DNA of 64,000 bases. It comes from Streptomyces fulvorobeus (GTDB lineage Bacteria; Actinomycetota; Actinomycetes; Streptomycetales; Streptomycetaceae). The stretch spans positions 5,642,001 through 5,706,000 of the forward strand of contig NZ_BLWC01000001.1 of assembly GCF_013167895.1 (NCBI RefSeq), written 5' to 3'. Both the position numbers and the translations under genes were made by a program. A model generated the notes under the pieces. It was given only the letters and a program-made list of their open reading frames with translations. It did no database searches and was not told where the DNA came from. How positions within the stretch are numbered: the first letter of the stretch is position 1; each line of letters opens with the position of its first letter. This document shows, one piece after another, positions 33,058 to 42,504 of this stretch.

Positions 33058-34982
33058 ATGTCTCAACTTCGCGCACCCGACGCGCGACCGGAACGCCGAG
33101 AGGGTGGGCGGCACGGCCGCCCGGGGGCCCCCGCCCACTCGGCCACGGCCAGGCCGCGCGCTGTCCAGCCGCCGCCCGACGCCCGCATACGGCCCCAGCT
33201 GCTCAGGGCAGCGCTCCTGCCGACGGTCGCCGCCGTGCTGAGCGGCGCCGCAGCGGTCATCTTCACCATCCGGGCCTCCGGCCAACTGCCGTCGGCGAGT
33301 CTCTGGGCCGCACTCGGCGGTTCGGGCGCTCTGGCGGTCGCGGCGGTCGCCGCGGCGTGCCTCGGCGCGGCCCGGGTCGCCTCCGCGGTCCTGGACCGCT
33401 GCCAGGCACTACGGCGCTCCAGCGCCCAGGGCCAGGCCGAGCTGCGCCGGGTGATGGAACAGCTCCGCAACGGGGAACCGGTGGCCGCCCGCCGCCCCCG
33501 AAGCCCGGCGACCCGGGAGCCGACGCCTTCGACCTGCTCGCCCAGGAGATGAGCCGCTCGCAGGACAGCGCCGTCGCGGCCGTCGTACAGGCGTCGCGGC
33601 TCTTCAGCGGCGAGAGGAACGACCAGAAGGTCGAGGTCTTCGTCAACCTCGCCCGGCGCCTCCAGTCCCTCGTCCACCGCGAGATCCAGATCCTGGACGA
33701 GCTGGAACACGAGGTCGAGGACCCCGACCTGCTCAAGGGTCTCTTCCACGTCGACCATCTGGCCACCCGTATCCGCAGGCATGCCGAGAACCTCGCCGTC
33801 CTCGGCGGTGCCGTGTCCCGGCGGCAGTGGAGCAATCCGGTCAGCATGACCGAGGTGCTGCGTTCGGCGATCGCCGAGGTCGAGCAGTACCCGCGGGTCA
33901 AGCTCGTGCCGCCGATCGACGGCACGCTGCGCGGCCACGCCGTCGCCGACGTCATCCACCTCCTGGCCGAACTCGTCGAGAACGCCACCGTGTTCTCCGC
34001 CCCGCACACCCAGGTGCTGCTGCGCGCCCAGCACGTCACCGCGGGCCTGGCCCTGGAGGTCGAGGACCGCGGCCTCGGTATGCCGGGCACCGAGCAGAAA
34101 CGCATGAACGCGCTGCTCGCCGATCCCGACCAGGTCAACGTCGGCCACCTGCTCCAGGACGGCCGCATCGGCCTCTTCGTCGTCTCAGCCCTGGCCCGTC
34201 GCCACGGCATCGCGGTACGCCTCCAGAGCAACATCTACGGGGGCACGCAAGCCGTACTGATCCTGCCGCACGCCCTGCTGGGCGTCGACGGTGAGGCGGG
34301 CGGCGCGACGCACCCCGCCGCCGCACCGGCCCCGCCGCCCGGAGCCGTACACCGGCCGCCCCCCGACGACACCACCGGTACGGCGCCGCCGGCGTGTCCG
34401 CAGCCGCCCACGATCCATCCGCCCACGCCGCCGCAGCCACTGCCCGCCGAGCGCGTCGACCGCCCGGCCGAGGAGCGTCCGCAGCTGCCCCGGCGCAGCA
34501 ACCAGGAACACCTCGTCCCGCAACTGCGCGAGGCCCCCGTTCCCCGCACCGAGGCCCAGCACACCCTGCACGACCCCGGTCTCGTCGCCGCCTTCCGGCG
34601 CGGAGTCGACCTCGCCGAGGCGCGGGCGGCCGAGGACATGGGGCCCGGCGACGCCCAAGGCGATAGCCACGAGAGCACCCCGGTGGTCGTACCGGCCCCC
34701 GAGCGGCGGGACACCGGCCCCGCGCCGCTCCCGGTCCGCGGGCCCGGACCGCGCCGCGGGCCCGAGCCGCTCCGGCAGGCGTACCCCGCCCCGCAGCTCC
34801 CGGACCCCCGCCGCCCCCGGTCCCGCGAAGCCGCCTGCCCCGAGCCGCACCTGCTCGACCCGCACCTGTCCGACCCGCACCTGTCCGATCTTCCGGAGCC
34901 GGACCGGCACCACGCCGACCCGTACGTCCCCGACTACGCGCCCGCACCGGTCAGCCCCGCACAGAACACCCCCAAGGAGTAG
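33058..34982 (+). pseudogene. Conservon sensor-kinase-like protein CvnA, frameshifted as sequenced
   Basis: The N-terminal frame (from ATG 33058, behind GAGG) has two membrane segments (about residues 40-100) and a coiled region ending ...LRNGEPVAARR. A C run at 33495-33499 then breaks the frame, and the rest (DAFDLLAQEMSRSQD to the TAG at 34982) is open in the -1 frame; one added C restores it. The core has the conservon pattern with HATPase N box HLLAELVENATVFSAPHTQV and G box VEDRGLGMPG...GRIGLFVVSALARRHGI. The last about 200 residues are Pro-rich and low-complexity. CvnA proteins are membrane-linked kinase-like partners of the CvnB-D G-protein module. Confidence 0.85.
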
Positions 34983-34989
34983 ATGCACC

Positions 34990-35424
34990 ATGGCGAGCGA
35001 AATGCCGTCCGGTCAGATCGCCGATCTCGACTGGCTGTTGAGCGGGCTGGTCCAGCGCGTGCCCTATACCCGCAGCGCGGTCCTGCTGTCGGCGGACGGG
35101 CTGGTGAAGTCGGTCCATGGCATGGACCCCGACAGCGCCGACCACATGGCGGCCCTCGCCGCCGGCCTGTACTCCCTCGGCCGCAGCGCCGGAGCACGCT
35201 TCGGTGACAACGGCGACGTGCGGCAGGTGGTCGTGGAGCTCGACTCGACGCTGCTGTTCGTCTCCACCGCCGGAGCCGGCACCTGCCTCGCCGTACTGGC
35301 GGGGCGCGAGGCGGACGCGGCCGTGCTCGGTTACGAGATGGCCATGCTGATCAAGAGCGTCCGGTCCTATCTCATGACCCCGGTGCGGCAAGCGGCCGGG
35401 GCACCGTACACCCCGGGGCTGTGA
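34990..35424 (+). CDS. Roadblock/LC7 domain protein CvnB
   Basis: 144 residues, a single roadblock/LC7 fold: LDWLLSGLVQRVPYTRSAVLLSADGLVKSV, then MAALAAGLYSLGRSAG and a C-terminal helix LGYEMAMLIKSVRSYL. In bacteria these are regulators of small Ras-like GTPases, here CvnD. ATG at 34990 follows GGAG by 9 nt. Second gene of the conservon, 7 bp after cvnA and overlapping cvnC by the GTGA junction. Confidence 0.92.
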   Translation: MASEMPSGQIADLDWLLSGLVQRVPYTRSAVLLSADGLVKSVHGMDPDSADHMAALAAGLYSLGRSAGARFGDNGDVRQVVVELDSTLLFVSTAGAGTCLAVLAGREADAAVLGYEMAMLIKSVRSYLMTPVRQAAGAPYTPGL

Positions 35425-35798
35425 GGATGCCGGCCCCGCAGGACGGGCCCCTGCTCGACGACGCGGCCGGCCGGCTCATCCGCCCGTACACCGTGAGCAA
35501 CGGCCGTACGCGGCCGTCCACCGTACTCGACCTGCTCTCACTGGTGATGGCCACCGGGAGCACCCCCCAGATCCATCTGGGGCCCGAGCACTCCGTGGCC
35601 CTGGGGCTGTGCGACGGCCCCACATCCGTCGCCGAGATCGCCGCGCACCTCCGACTGCCCGCGGTCGTCACCAAGGTCCTCCTGTCCGACCTGGTCGACT
35701 GCGGAGCGGTCACCGCGCACGCCCCCGCTTTCCATGACACGCCCACCGACCGATCCCTGCTGGAGGCAGTGCTCGATGGTCTACGACGACAGCTCTGA
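35421..35798 (+). CDS. DUF742 protein CvnC
   Basis: 125 residues matching DUF742: RLIRPYTVSNGRTRPSTVLDLLSLVMAT near the start, then a winged-helix-like region SVAEIAAHLRLPAVVTKVLLSDLVDCGAV. CvnC proteins are thought to mediate contacts in the conservon complex. GTG at 35421 overlaps cvnB; ATG at 35427 is the alternative. The 3' end overlaps cvnD by 23 bp. Confidence 0.9.
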   Translation: MRMPAPQDGPLLDDAAGRLIRPYTVSNGRTRPSTVLDLLSLVMATGSTPQIHLGPEHSVALGLCDGPTSVAEIAAHLRLPAVVTKVLLSDLVDCGAVTAHAPAFHDTPTDRSLLEAVLDGLRRQL

Positions 35799-36408
35799 CA
35801 GCACCGGAAGTCCTCAATTCTTTCCCGTGGCCCTCAAGGTCCTGGTGGCGGGCGGGTTCGGCGTCGGCAAGACGACGTTCGTGGGCGCGGTCAGCGAGAT
35901 CGCACCGCTCAGCACGGAGGAACTGCTGACGCAGGTCAGTGTGGCGACCGACAGCCTCGAAGGCGTCGAGTCCAAGACGGCCACCACCGTGGCCATGGAC
36001 TTCGGCCGCCTCACGCTCTCCCAGCACCACGTCCTCTACCTCTTCGGCACCCCCGGCCAGGAACGGTTCTGGTTCATGTGGGACGAGCTCTCCAAGGGAG
36101 CGCTCGGGGCCGTCGTGATGGCCGACACCCGGCGGCTCGCGGAGTGCTTCCCCGCCGTCGACTTCTTCGAACGGCGCGGGATCGGATTCATCGTGGCCGT
36201 CAACGAGTTCGACGGCGCCTACCGCTACGAACCCGACGAGGTGCGGGCCGCACTCGACCTGGGGCCCGAGGTGCCCGTGGTCCTCTGCGACGCCCGGATC
36301 GCCAGCTCGGGCACCGGCACTCTGGTCACCCTGGTGCAGCACCTCATCAACGCCACCGACGCCCTGGCGTCACCGGCACCCGTCGCCGGTTTTGGAGCAC
36401 ATCCATGA
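35776..36408 (+). CDS. Conservon Ras-like ATP/GTP-binding protein CvnD
   Basis: 210 residues. P-loop GGFGVGKTT (about residue 26), switch II LFGTPGQERFWFMWDELSKGALG, and NEFD in place of NKxD, which is usual for CvnD proteins and related MglA-like GTPases. It is the nucleotide switch of the module, with CvnB as likely regulator. ATG at 35776 lies inside cvnC; the stop overlaps the GAF gene as ATGA. Confidence 0.92.
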   Translation: MVYDDSSDSTGSPQFFPVALKVLVAGGFGVGKTTFVGAVSEIAPLSTEELLTQVSVATDSLEGVESKTATTVAMDFGRLTLSQHHVLYLFGTPGQERFWFMWDELSKGALGAVVMADTRRLAECFPAVDFFERRGIGFIVAVNEFDGAYRYEPDEVRAALDLGPEVPVVLCDARIASSGTGTLVTLVQHLINATDALASPAPVAGFGAHP

Positions 36409-36986
36409 CCCGCTACGCGACCGGCCGGCTGCTGCTGACCCCGGTCGACCCGGACGGGGTGGCACGGGCCCAGCGGCTGCGCAGCCTGGATCTGGGGGAG
36501 CGGGCCGACGCCTCGTTCGAGAGCTTCGACGCCTTCGCCGCCAGGGTGGCCCAAGTGACCGCCACGCCCTTCTCGATGGTCAACTTCATCGACGAGAACC
36601 GACAGTTCTTCGCGGGACTGCACACCCCCGCCGGGACGCAGAGCGGCTCCGACCTGGGTGCGGCGGCAGCGGGCAGCGGCCGCGGCGGGCGTCACATGGC
36701 CCGTGATCACGGCTACTGCCCGCACGTGCTCGTGCGCCGCAAGGCCCTGGTGCTGGAGGACGTCTGCGACTACCCGCGCTTCGCGGGGAACCCGGTCGTG
36801 GACGACATAGGGATTCGCTCCTACCTCGGGGCGCCACTGATCGACCGTACCGGCATCGCCCTCGGCACGGTCTGCGCGGTCGACACCGTGCCCCGCCCGT
36901 GGGGCCGGGCCGGGCTCGACACGATCAAGTCCCTGGCCCAGGAGCTCGTCGGACACATCGACCGCAGGGAGCGCCGCCGCAGCTGA
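36405..36986 (+). CDS. GAF domain protein, fifth gene of the conservon
   Basis: 193 residues, one GAF domain: FAARVAQVTATPFSMVNFIDENRQFFAGL, RDHGYCPHVLVRRKALVLEDVCDYPRFAGNPVV and GIRSYLGAPLIDRTGIALGTVCAVD. The CxxH-like YCPHVLV is common in GAF proteins that bind small ligands or haem. Some conservons carry a cytochrome P450 gene after cvnD instead. The ATGA overlap with cvnD indicates it is part of the same operon and may be its sensory input. Ligand unknown. Confidence 0.85.
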   Translation: MTRYATGRLLLTPVDPDGVARAQRLRSLDLGERADASFESFDAFAARVAQVTATPFSMVNFIDENRQFFAGLHTPAGTQSGSDLGAAAAGSGRGGRHMARDHGYCPHVLVRRKALVLEDVCDYPRFAGNPVVDDIGIRSYLGAPLIDRTGIALGTVCAVDTVPRPWGRAGLDTIKSLAQELVGHIDRRERRRS

Positions 36987-37086
36987 CATGAGCTCTCGGG
37001 CATCTCCCCCTCACGGGACGGCCCCGGCGGCCTCCGACGGCCCGAGGCGACCCGCCGGATTCCGGCCGTTCCTGTCCCATGGCTCC

Positions 37087-37986
37087 TCACTGCCGTAGGA
37101 AGCCGCCGATCCGCTCCCGCAGCCCCTTCGGGTCCAGCCCGTGCGCCATGAGGTGCTCATCCATCCGTCCGTACCGGCGGAGCTCCGCCCTGCTCACGCC
37201 CAGGCCGAGTACCCGGTGCGGGAGTTCGGCCAGCGCGTCGTTGGCCGCCGCCGTGGACGTGCCCGCCATAAAGGGCTCGACGAGCACCACGTCCGCGCCC
37301 TCGGCGGCGCCCACGGCCCGGCGCAGCCCGGCCGCGTCGAAGGGGCGCACCGTGGTCGCGTACAGCACCGTGACGTCCAGGCCCTCGGTCGCCGCGAGCA
37401 CGTTGTCGAGCATCGGGCCCACCGCGATCACGACGCCGCCCCGGCCCTCGCGCACCGTCGCGAACCCGCCGCCGCCCACGGGCCGGGCGACCCGGTTCGA
37501 CTGGAGGGAGAGCCGCACGTAGACCAGGTCGTCCCCGGTGGCCGCGAGCCGCAGCAGGGCCTCTGCCTCGTCGGGATGGCCCGGCACGTGCACCGTCCAG
37601 CCGTCGAGGGTGTCGAGGAGCGCGACGTCGCCCGGCGACATATGGGTGAAGCCCCCGGCCGGCCAGTCGTACGACGCCCCGGCGCTGACCAGGACTCCTC
37701 CCACCCCCTGATGGCCGAGGTCCAGCTTCACCTGCTCGAAGGGCCGTTCCACCAGGAAGCTCGCGAACGTGTGCATGATCGGCCGCATCCCGGTGAGCGC
37801 CATCCCGGCGCCCGCGCCGATCAGCAGTTGCTCCCGGATGCCCACGTTGACGACCCGGTCCGGGTGGGCGCGCTGGGCCCGGTCGAAGCCGTCCCGGCTG
37901 ATCTCGGCCAGGACGAGTGCGAGCCGGGGGTCCTCGTCGAGCAGCCGCGAGGTGGTGGCGATGAAGCGTTCCCGCATGGTGTCCAT
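37087..37986 (-). CDS. Transketolase C-terminal half (Pyr/C domains), split subunit
   Basis: 299 residues corresponding to the pyrimidine-binding and C-terminal domains of transketolase/DXS-like enzymes: VVNVGIREQLLIGAGAGMALTGMRPIMHTFASFLVERPFEQVKLDL carries the catalytic Glu that contacts thiamine diphosphate (GIREQ). It pairs with the N-terminal half gene directly upstream on the same strand (40-bp gap). Split transketolases act as heteromers in sugar or secondary-metabolite chemistry; substrate unknown. ATG at 37986 has GAGAGG upstream (AGAGAGGTACCC). Confidence 0.86.
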   Translation of the reverse strand: MDTMRERFIATTSRLLDEDPRLALVLAEISRDGFDRAQRAHPDRVVNVGIREQLLIGAGAGMALTGMRPIMHTFASFLVERPFEQVKLDLGHQGVGGVLVSAGASYDWPAGGFTHMSPGDVALLDTLDGWTVHVPGHPDEAEALLRLAATGDDLVYVRLSLQSNRVARPVGGGGFATVREGRGGVVIAVGPMLDNVLAATEGLDVTVLYATTVRPFDAAGLRRAVGAAEGADVVLVEPFMAGTSTAAANDALAELPHRVLGLGVSRAELRRYGRMDEHLMAHGLDPKGLRERIGGFLRQ

Positions 37987-38026
37987 GGGTACCTCTCTCC
38001 GTGTCCGGTGCCTGTGCGGCGTGCTG

Positions 38027-38722
38027 TCAGGGGGCGACCGTGGCCACGACGGCCCGGGGCCGGCCGGGATGCGGCGTGGTGAAGGCCGTGTGGAGCGCCT
38101 CGTGGTCCCGCCCGTCAACGATGCCCACGGACCATCCGGCGGTCTCGAACCGGGAGGCGATGCCACCGGGGCGGCCGTAGGTGGCCGAGGCGTTGTCGAT
38201 CACGAGGGTGTGCAGCTGCTCAAGTCCCGCCGGGCCGGCGTAGGCGATCGCCTCGTGGTTGCTGCCCTCGTCCAGCTCCGCGTCCCCGGTCAGCACCCAG
38301 ACACGGGGATCGGCGAGCCCCTGCGCCCGCAGCCCCAGTACGCTGCCCACGGCGAGCGGCAGCCCGTGCCCCAGGGAACCGCTGCCGATCTCGGCCCCGG
38401 GCACGAGCAGCCGGTCGGGGTGGTGCCCGAGGGGCGAGTCGTACGCACCGAAGCCCGGCAGCAGTGCCTCGTCGAGGAACCCGTGCGCGGCCAGAACGGC
38501 GTAGTACGCCATCGGCCCGTGGCCCTTGGAGAGCAGGAACCGGTCCCGTCCCCGGTCGTCGACGGTGCGGGGCGTGACACGCAGCACCCGGCTGTACAGC
38601 ACCCAGAGCGCGTCCAGCGTGGAGGTGGCGGCGGGCCCGTGTTTCTCGTCGCCCGTCATCAGGCGCATCAGCCGGTCCAGCTCGCGGTAGCCGGGCACCG
38701 GCCCGGCAGAGGTGTTCGTCAT
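38027..38722 (-). CDS. Transketolase N-terminal half (thiamine diphosphate-binding), split subunit
   Basis: 231 residues with the thiamine diphosphate-binding motif VLTGDAELDEGSNHEAIAYAG...TLVIDNASATYG (GDxE...N) and substrate-site FLLSKGHGPMAYY and GSLGHGLPLAVG. It is the PP half of a split transketolase, with the Pyr half downstream. The ATG at 38722 has no ribosome site; the predicted MerR-type promoter ends about 8 bp before it, so the mRNA is probably leaderless. Confidence 0.86.
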   Translation of the reverse strand: MTNTSAGPVPGYRELDRLMRLMTGDEKHGPAATSTLDALWVLYSRVLRVTPRTVDDRGRDRFLLSKGHGPMAYYAVLAAHGFLDEALLPGFGAYDSPLGHHPDRLLVPGAEIGSGSLGHGLPLAVGSVLGLRAQGLADPRVWVLTGDAELDEGSNHEAIAYAGPAGLEQLHTLVIDNASATYGRPGGIASRFETAGWSVGIVDGRDHEALHTAFTTPHPGRPRAVVATVAP

Positions 38723-38729
38723 GGGGACG

Positions 38730-38760
38730 AGCGTCGGACATCAAGTTCGGTTGAGGTCAA
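38730..38760 (-). promoter_or_regulatory. MerR-type promoter/operator of the split transketolase operon
   Basis: On the minus strand -35 TTGACC (38760-38755) and -10 GACGCT (38735-38730) are 19 bp apart, the over-long spacer used by MerR activators. The spacer region holds the imperfect dyad ACCTCAA-N6-TTGATGT (38757-38738), matching the ACCTCAA...TTGAGGT form of SoxR/CueR-like operators. No merR gene is in the window. Confidence 0.5.
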
Positions 38761-38849
38761 GTCCACAAGGTGTTCGTAACCACCGGCCCAAGTGCGGTAT
38801 TGTTCTCATGCACGTTCGGCTACGGGGAAACCCCAGGTCAGACGGGCAC

Positions 38850-38923
<74 letters not shown>

Positions 38924-38942
38924 CGGTGCTGTACGCAGGCGG

Positions 38943-38974
38943 AGGCCGTTCTCTCATCCATGAGAGGACGGCCT
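38943..38974 (+). terminator. Terminator after tRNA-Pro
   Basis: AGGCCGT-T-CTCTCAT / ATGAGAG-G-ACGGCCT, a 14-bp stem with one mismatch, followed by TT. Confidence 0.7.
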
Positions 38975-39090
38975 TTCGTGCGTCCGGGGACCGTGCCGGT
39001 GCCGGTCCCGTCGCCGAGAAGGCACCCTCTGAGTGATCAAAGTGTGATGGGGTTAGCATATGAGCGCCGCCTAGCTCGAAAGACAAACCT

Positions 39091-40536
39091 GTGACTGTCA
39101 ATGACGACGCGTTCACCAACTGGAAGATCCGCGAAGAGATCGCGGAGTCGATGATCCCCGTCATCGGGAAGCTGCACCGGGAGCGGGACGTCACCGTCCT
39201 GCTCCACAGCCGCTCCCTGGTGAACAAGTCGGTGGTCAGCATCCTCAAGACCCACCGGTTCGCCCGCCAGATCGACGGCGAGGAGCTCTCGGTCACCGAG
39301 ACGCTGCCGTTCCTCCAGGCCCTCACCACGCTCGATCTCGGCCCCTCCCAGATCGACATCGGCATGCTCGCCGTGACGTACAAGGCCCACGGGCGGGGTC
39401 TCTCGGTCGAGGAGTTCACCGCCGAGGCCGTCGCCGGAGCCACGGGCGCCAACAAGGCCGACCGCCGCGCGGGGCGCGACGTGGTCCTCTACGGCTTCGG
39501 CCGGATCGGCCGTCTCGTCGCCCGGCTCCTCATCGAGAAGTCCGGTTCCGGGAACGGTCTGCGACTGCGAGCCATCGTCGTCCGCCGGGGCGGCGCGCAG
39601 GACATCGTCAAGCGCGCCTCGCTGCTGCGGCGTGACTCGATCCACGGGCAGTTCCAGGGCACGATCACCGTCGACGAGGCGAGCAGCACGATCATCGCCA
39701 ACGGCAACGTGATCAAGGTGATCTACGCCAACGACCCCTCCGAGGTCGACTACCGGGCGTACGGCGTCAAGGACGCCATCCTGATCGACAACACCGGCAA
39801 GTGGCGGGACCGCGAGGGCCTGTCGCAGCACCTGCGCCCCGGGATCGACAAGGTCGTCCTGACCGCTCCGGGCAAGGGCGACGTTCCCAACATCGTCCAC
39901 GGCGTCAACCACGACACGATCAAGCCGGACGAGCAGATCCTGTCCTGCGCTTCGTGTACCACCAACGCGATCGTCCCGCCGCTGAAGGCGATGGCGGAGG
40001 AGTACGGCGTCCTCCGCGGCCACGTGGAGACGGTGCACTCCTTCACCAACGACCAGAACCTGCTGGACAACTACCACAGCTCCGACCGCCGTGGCCGTTC
40101 GGCGCCGCTCAACATGGTCATCACCGAGACGGGCGCCGCCGCCGCCGTGGCCAAGGCGCTGCCCGAACTCGACGCGCGCATCACCGGCAGCTCGATCCGT
40201 GTGCCGGTCCCGGACGTCTCCATCGCGATCCTGAGCCTGCGGCTCGGTCGTGAGACGACCCGCGAGGAGGTACTCGGCTACCTCCGCAACGTGTCGCTGA
40301 CCTCGCCGCTCAAGCGTCAGATCGACTTCACCACCGCCCCCGACGCGGTCTCCAGCGACTTCATCGGTTCGCGCCACGCCTCGATCGTCGACGCCGGGGC
40401 GACCAAGGTCGAGGGCGACGACGCGATCCTCTACCTCTGGTACGACAACGAGTTCGGCTACTCCTGCCAGGTCATCCGGGTCGTCCAGCACGTCTCCGGA
40501 GTGGAGTACCCGACCTTCCCCGTACCGGTCGTCTGA
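39091..40536 (+). CDS. gap: Glyceraldehyde-3-phosphate dehydrogenase, long form with N-terminal extension
   Basis: 481 residues. The GAPDH core begins near residue 130 with VVLYGFGRIGRLVARLL (NAD-binding GFGRIG). The catalytic Cys is in LSCASCTTNAIVPPLKAM and the His region in VHSFTNDQNLLDNYHSSDRRGRSAP. The about 125-residue N-terminal extension (NWKIREEIAESMIPVIGKLHRERDVTVLLHSRSLVNKSV) is found in a distinct group of bacterial GAPDHs. It oxidises glyceraldehyde 3-phosphate in glycolysis/gluconeogenesis; this long form is probably a second isoenzyme. GTG at 39091 matches the family start. Monocistronic, closed by a strong terminator. Confidence 0.92.
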   Translation: MTVNDDAFTNWKIREEIAESMIPVIGKLHRERDVTVLLHSRSLVNKSVVSILKTHRFARQIDGEELSVTETLPFLQALTTLDLGPSQIDIGMLAVTYKAHGRGLSVEEFTAEAVAGATGANKADRRAGRDVVLYGFGRIGRLVARLLIEKSGSGNGLRLRAIVVRRGGAQDIVKRASLLRRDSIHGQFQGTITVDEASSTIIANGNVIKVIYANDPSEVDYRAYGVKDAILIDNTGKWRDREGLSQHLRPGIDKVVLTAPGKGDVPNIVHGVNHDTIKPDEQILSCASCTTNAIVPPLKAMAEEYGVLRGHVETVHSFTNDQNLLDNYHSSDRRGRSAPLNMVITETGAAAAVAKALPELDARITGSSIRVPVPDVSIAILSLRLGRETTREEVLGYLRNVSLTSPLKRQIDFTTAPDAVSSDFIGSRHASIVDAGATKVEGDDAILYLWYDNEFGYSCQVIRVVQHVSGVEYPTFPVPVV

Positions 40537-40551
40537 TCCCTGGGCGGACGC

Positions 40552-40587
40552 GGGAGGCCGTACCGGATCGCTCCGGTACGGCCTCCC
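40552..40587 (+). terminator. Terminator after gap
   Basis: Perfect 15-bp stem GGGAGGCCGTACCGG / CCGGTACGGCCTCCC with loop ATCGCT, between convergent genes, so it may serve both. Confidence 0.85.
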
Positions 40588-40611
40588 GGCTGTGGTGGGG
40601 TGCGGGCGCGG

Positions 40612-41528
40612 CTACGCGTTCCCGCCCGAGCCCACCGAGCCCGCGCCGGCACCCGACGCGGCCTTGATGCCCTTCTTGATGTCCTCCAGGACGGACAGCT
40701 TCGGCGCCTTGTCGTTGATGTCGAACCCGGAGCGGATGACGACCAGTTGACCCTTGGCGGTGGGGGAGGGGAAGGCCAGCGACTCCACGTACCCGTCGTC
40801 GCCCTTCTTCGTCACCACTTCCCAGCGCACCAGATAACCCTTCTGGCCGGCCACGGTGACCGCCTCGGACTTGAGCGTCCGGTGCGAGGTGATCCCCTCG
40901 TAGATCGCCTCGCCGTACGACTCCGCCGCGTTGACCGCGATGTCCTTCTTCGCCGCTTCCTCCGCGGTGGCCGCCTTGAGGTCGAGAGCGGCCGCCGGCG
41001 CCGAGAACACCCCGCCGCGCACGCACTTCTGCCCGGCGTCACCTGGGCAGGGGTACTCACCCGTCGTCAGCCCGGCACCGACGACGCCCGACGAGCCGGT
41101 CCAGCCCTTGGGGACCGGAAGGCTGATCCCGCTCGCCAGGTCCGTGGCGTAGCCCTCCTCGGTCGGCGGCATCTTCTGGTCCGGGGCCTGGCCACCGCCC
41201 TCCTCGCCGTCCTCGGGCGCACCGGGCCCGCCAGGCGCTCCGGAGGAGGGGCCGGACGAAGGGCCGGTCGGGCGGGGCCGGCCGTGGCACCGTCCGTCCT
41301 GCCGCCGGAGTCCTGCCCCAGCAGAAACGCTCCGCCTCCGACTGCGGCGAGCAGCACCACCCCGGCGGTGATGCCGGCGCCGACGCGCATCCGGCGGCGG
41401 CGCACCGTCGCGGGCGGCACGCGGAGCTGATCCGTCCAACGGGTCCCGTCCCACCAGCGTTCCTGGGCGGGACCGATTCCTGAGTGCCCGGGATCTGGGT
41501 GCCAGCCGGGCGGAGTCATCTGGGTCAC
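40612..41528 (-). pseudogene. DUF2510 membrane protein with secreted C-terminal domain, frameshifted as sequenced
   Basis: The N-terminus TPPGWHPDPGHSGIGPAQERWWDGTRWTDQL is a DUF2510 motif, followed by a membrane helix (GAGITAGVVLLAAVGGGAFLL). A G/C-run break at 41270-41277 separates this from the C-terminal about 205 residues, which are open in the other frame (GAPEDGEEGG to SVGSGGNA) and look like an exported domain (GISLPVPKGWTGSSG, YPCPGDAGQKCVRGGVF). One extra G/C restores a protein of about 305 residues. Function unknown. GTG at 41528 is favoured by the AAGGTG just upstream; ATG at 41519 is possible. Confidence 0.7.
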
Positions 41529-41654
41529 GGGGTGCACCTTAGAGGCGCAGCGTGAGAATCACATGAACCGGGGGACGTGTTGGCTTTGGTCCTGCCACAT
41601 ACCCTGAGCGACATGGTCGAACTCATGCCCATCGCCAGGATCAGGGAGTAGCGG

Positions 41655-42384
41655 ATGCCGGTCGAGTGGCAACCCGTACGGCAGTCGCGCACCCACGAAC
41701 TCGTCCTCAGGAGCATCGAGGAGCGGGTCTTCGCCGGAGAGCTCAAGGCGGGGACCGGCTGCCGCCGGAGCGCGAGCTGGCGCCCGTCCTCGGAGTCAGC
41801 CGGTCGGCGCTGCGTGAGGCGCTGCGGGTGCTGGAGACCATCGGGGTGCTGGTGGCCCAGCCCGGCCGGGGCCCGGACTCCGGGGCGCGGATCGTGCGCA
41901 ATCCGGACGACGCCCTCGGCCGGCTGCTGCGCCTGCACTTCGCGCTGGGCAGCTACAGCCTCCACGACATGCTGGAGGTCCGCGTCGTACTGGAGCGGTC
42001 CAGCTTCGAGGCTGCCGCGCGGCATGCCCCGGCCGAAGACCTCGACGCGGCGGAGCAGTTGGTCCTGCGCATGGGGAGCCGGACACCGGCGTAACCGAGT
42101 TCGACGATCTGGACACCCGCTTCCACGTCCTGATCGCCCGCAGCTCCGGCAACGCGCTGACCTCCACGCTCACCTCCGCCGTGCGTGAGTCGGTGCGCCC
42201 GCTCATCCTGCGGGCGCTGGAAGGGGCCGAGGACTGGGCCGCCACGGCCACCGCGCTCAACGCCCACCGCCAGGAGCTCCTGCGGCTGGTACGGGAGGGG
42301 CGGGGCGCGGAGGCGGCCGACCTGGCCGAGCAGCACATCCGCGGCCTGCACGGCACGCTCGTCGAGGAGAATCCCGGCGAGTAG
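41655..42384 (+). pseudogene. FadR/GntR (FCD) family transcriptional regulator, two frameshifts as sequenced
   Basis: Three successive frames make one protein: MPVEWQPVRQSRTHELVLRSIEERVFAGELKAG (to the GGGG at 41750-41753), DRLPPERELAPVLGVSRSALREALRVLETIGVL (the GntR helix-turn-helix) through the FCD domain to LVLRMG (GGGG at 42073-42076), then EPD...VRESVRPLILRALEG to the stop at 42384. Adding one G at each run restores about 243 residues. It lies directly ahead of lutABC, and the palindrome at 42470-42486 fits this family, so it is likely the lactate-responsive repressor (LldR/LutR-like). Confidence 0.82.
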
Positions 42385-42469
42385 CGAGTAGCGAGTAGCG
42401 CCTGGCGCCCGGCGGCCCGCAGGGCGCCCGCGCACCGTCCCCGCCTTCATCCAACGCTGCCCGCACCTA

Positions 42470-42486
42470 GTATGGTCCGACCATAC
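42470..42486. promoter_or_regulatory. FCD-GntR operator over the lutABC promoter
   Basis: Perfect palindrome GTATGGT-CCG-ACCATAC containing TGGTnnnACCA, the binding form of LldR/FadR-type regulators. A -10-like TAGTAT (42468-42473) overlaps it, so bound repressor would block transcription. It lies 18 bp before the lutA start. Confidence 0.7.
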
Positions 42487-42504
42487 GGCGACCGGGGAGG
42501 CCCC

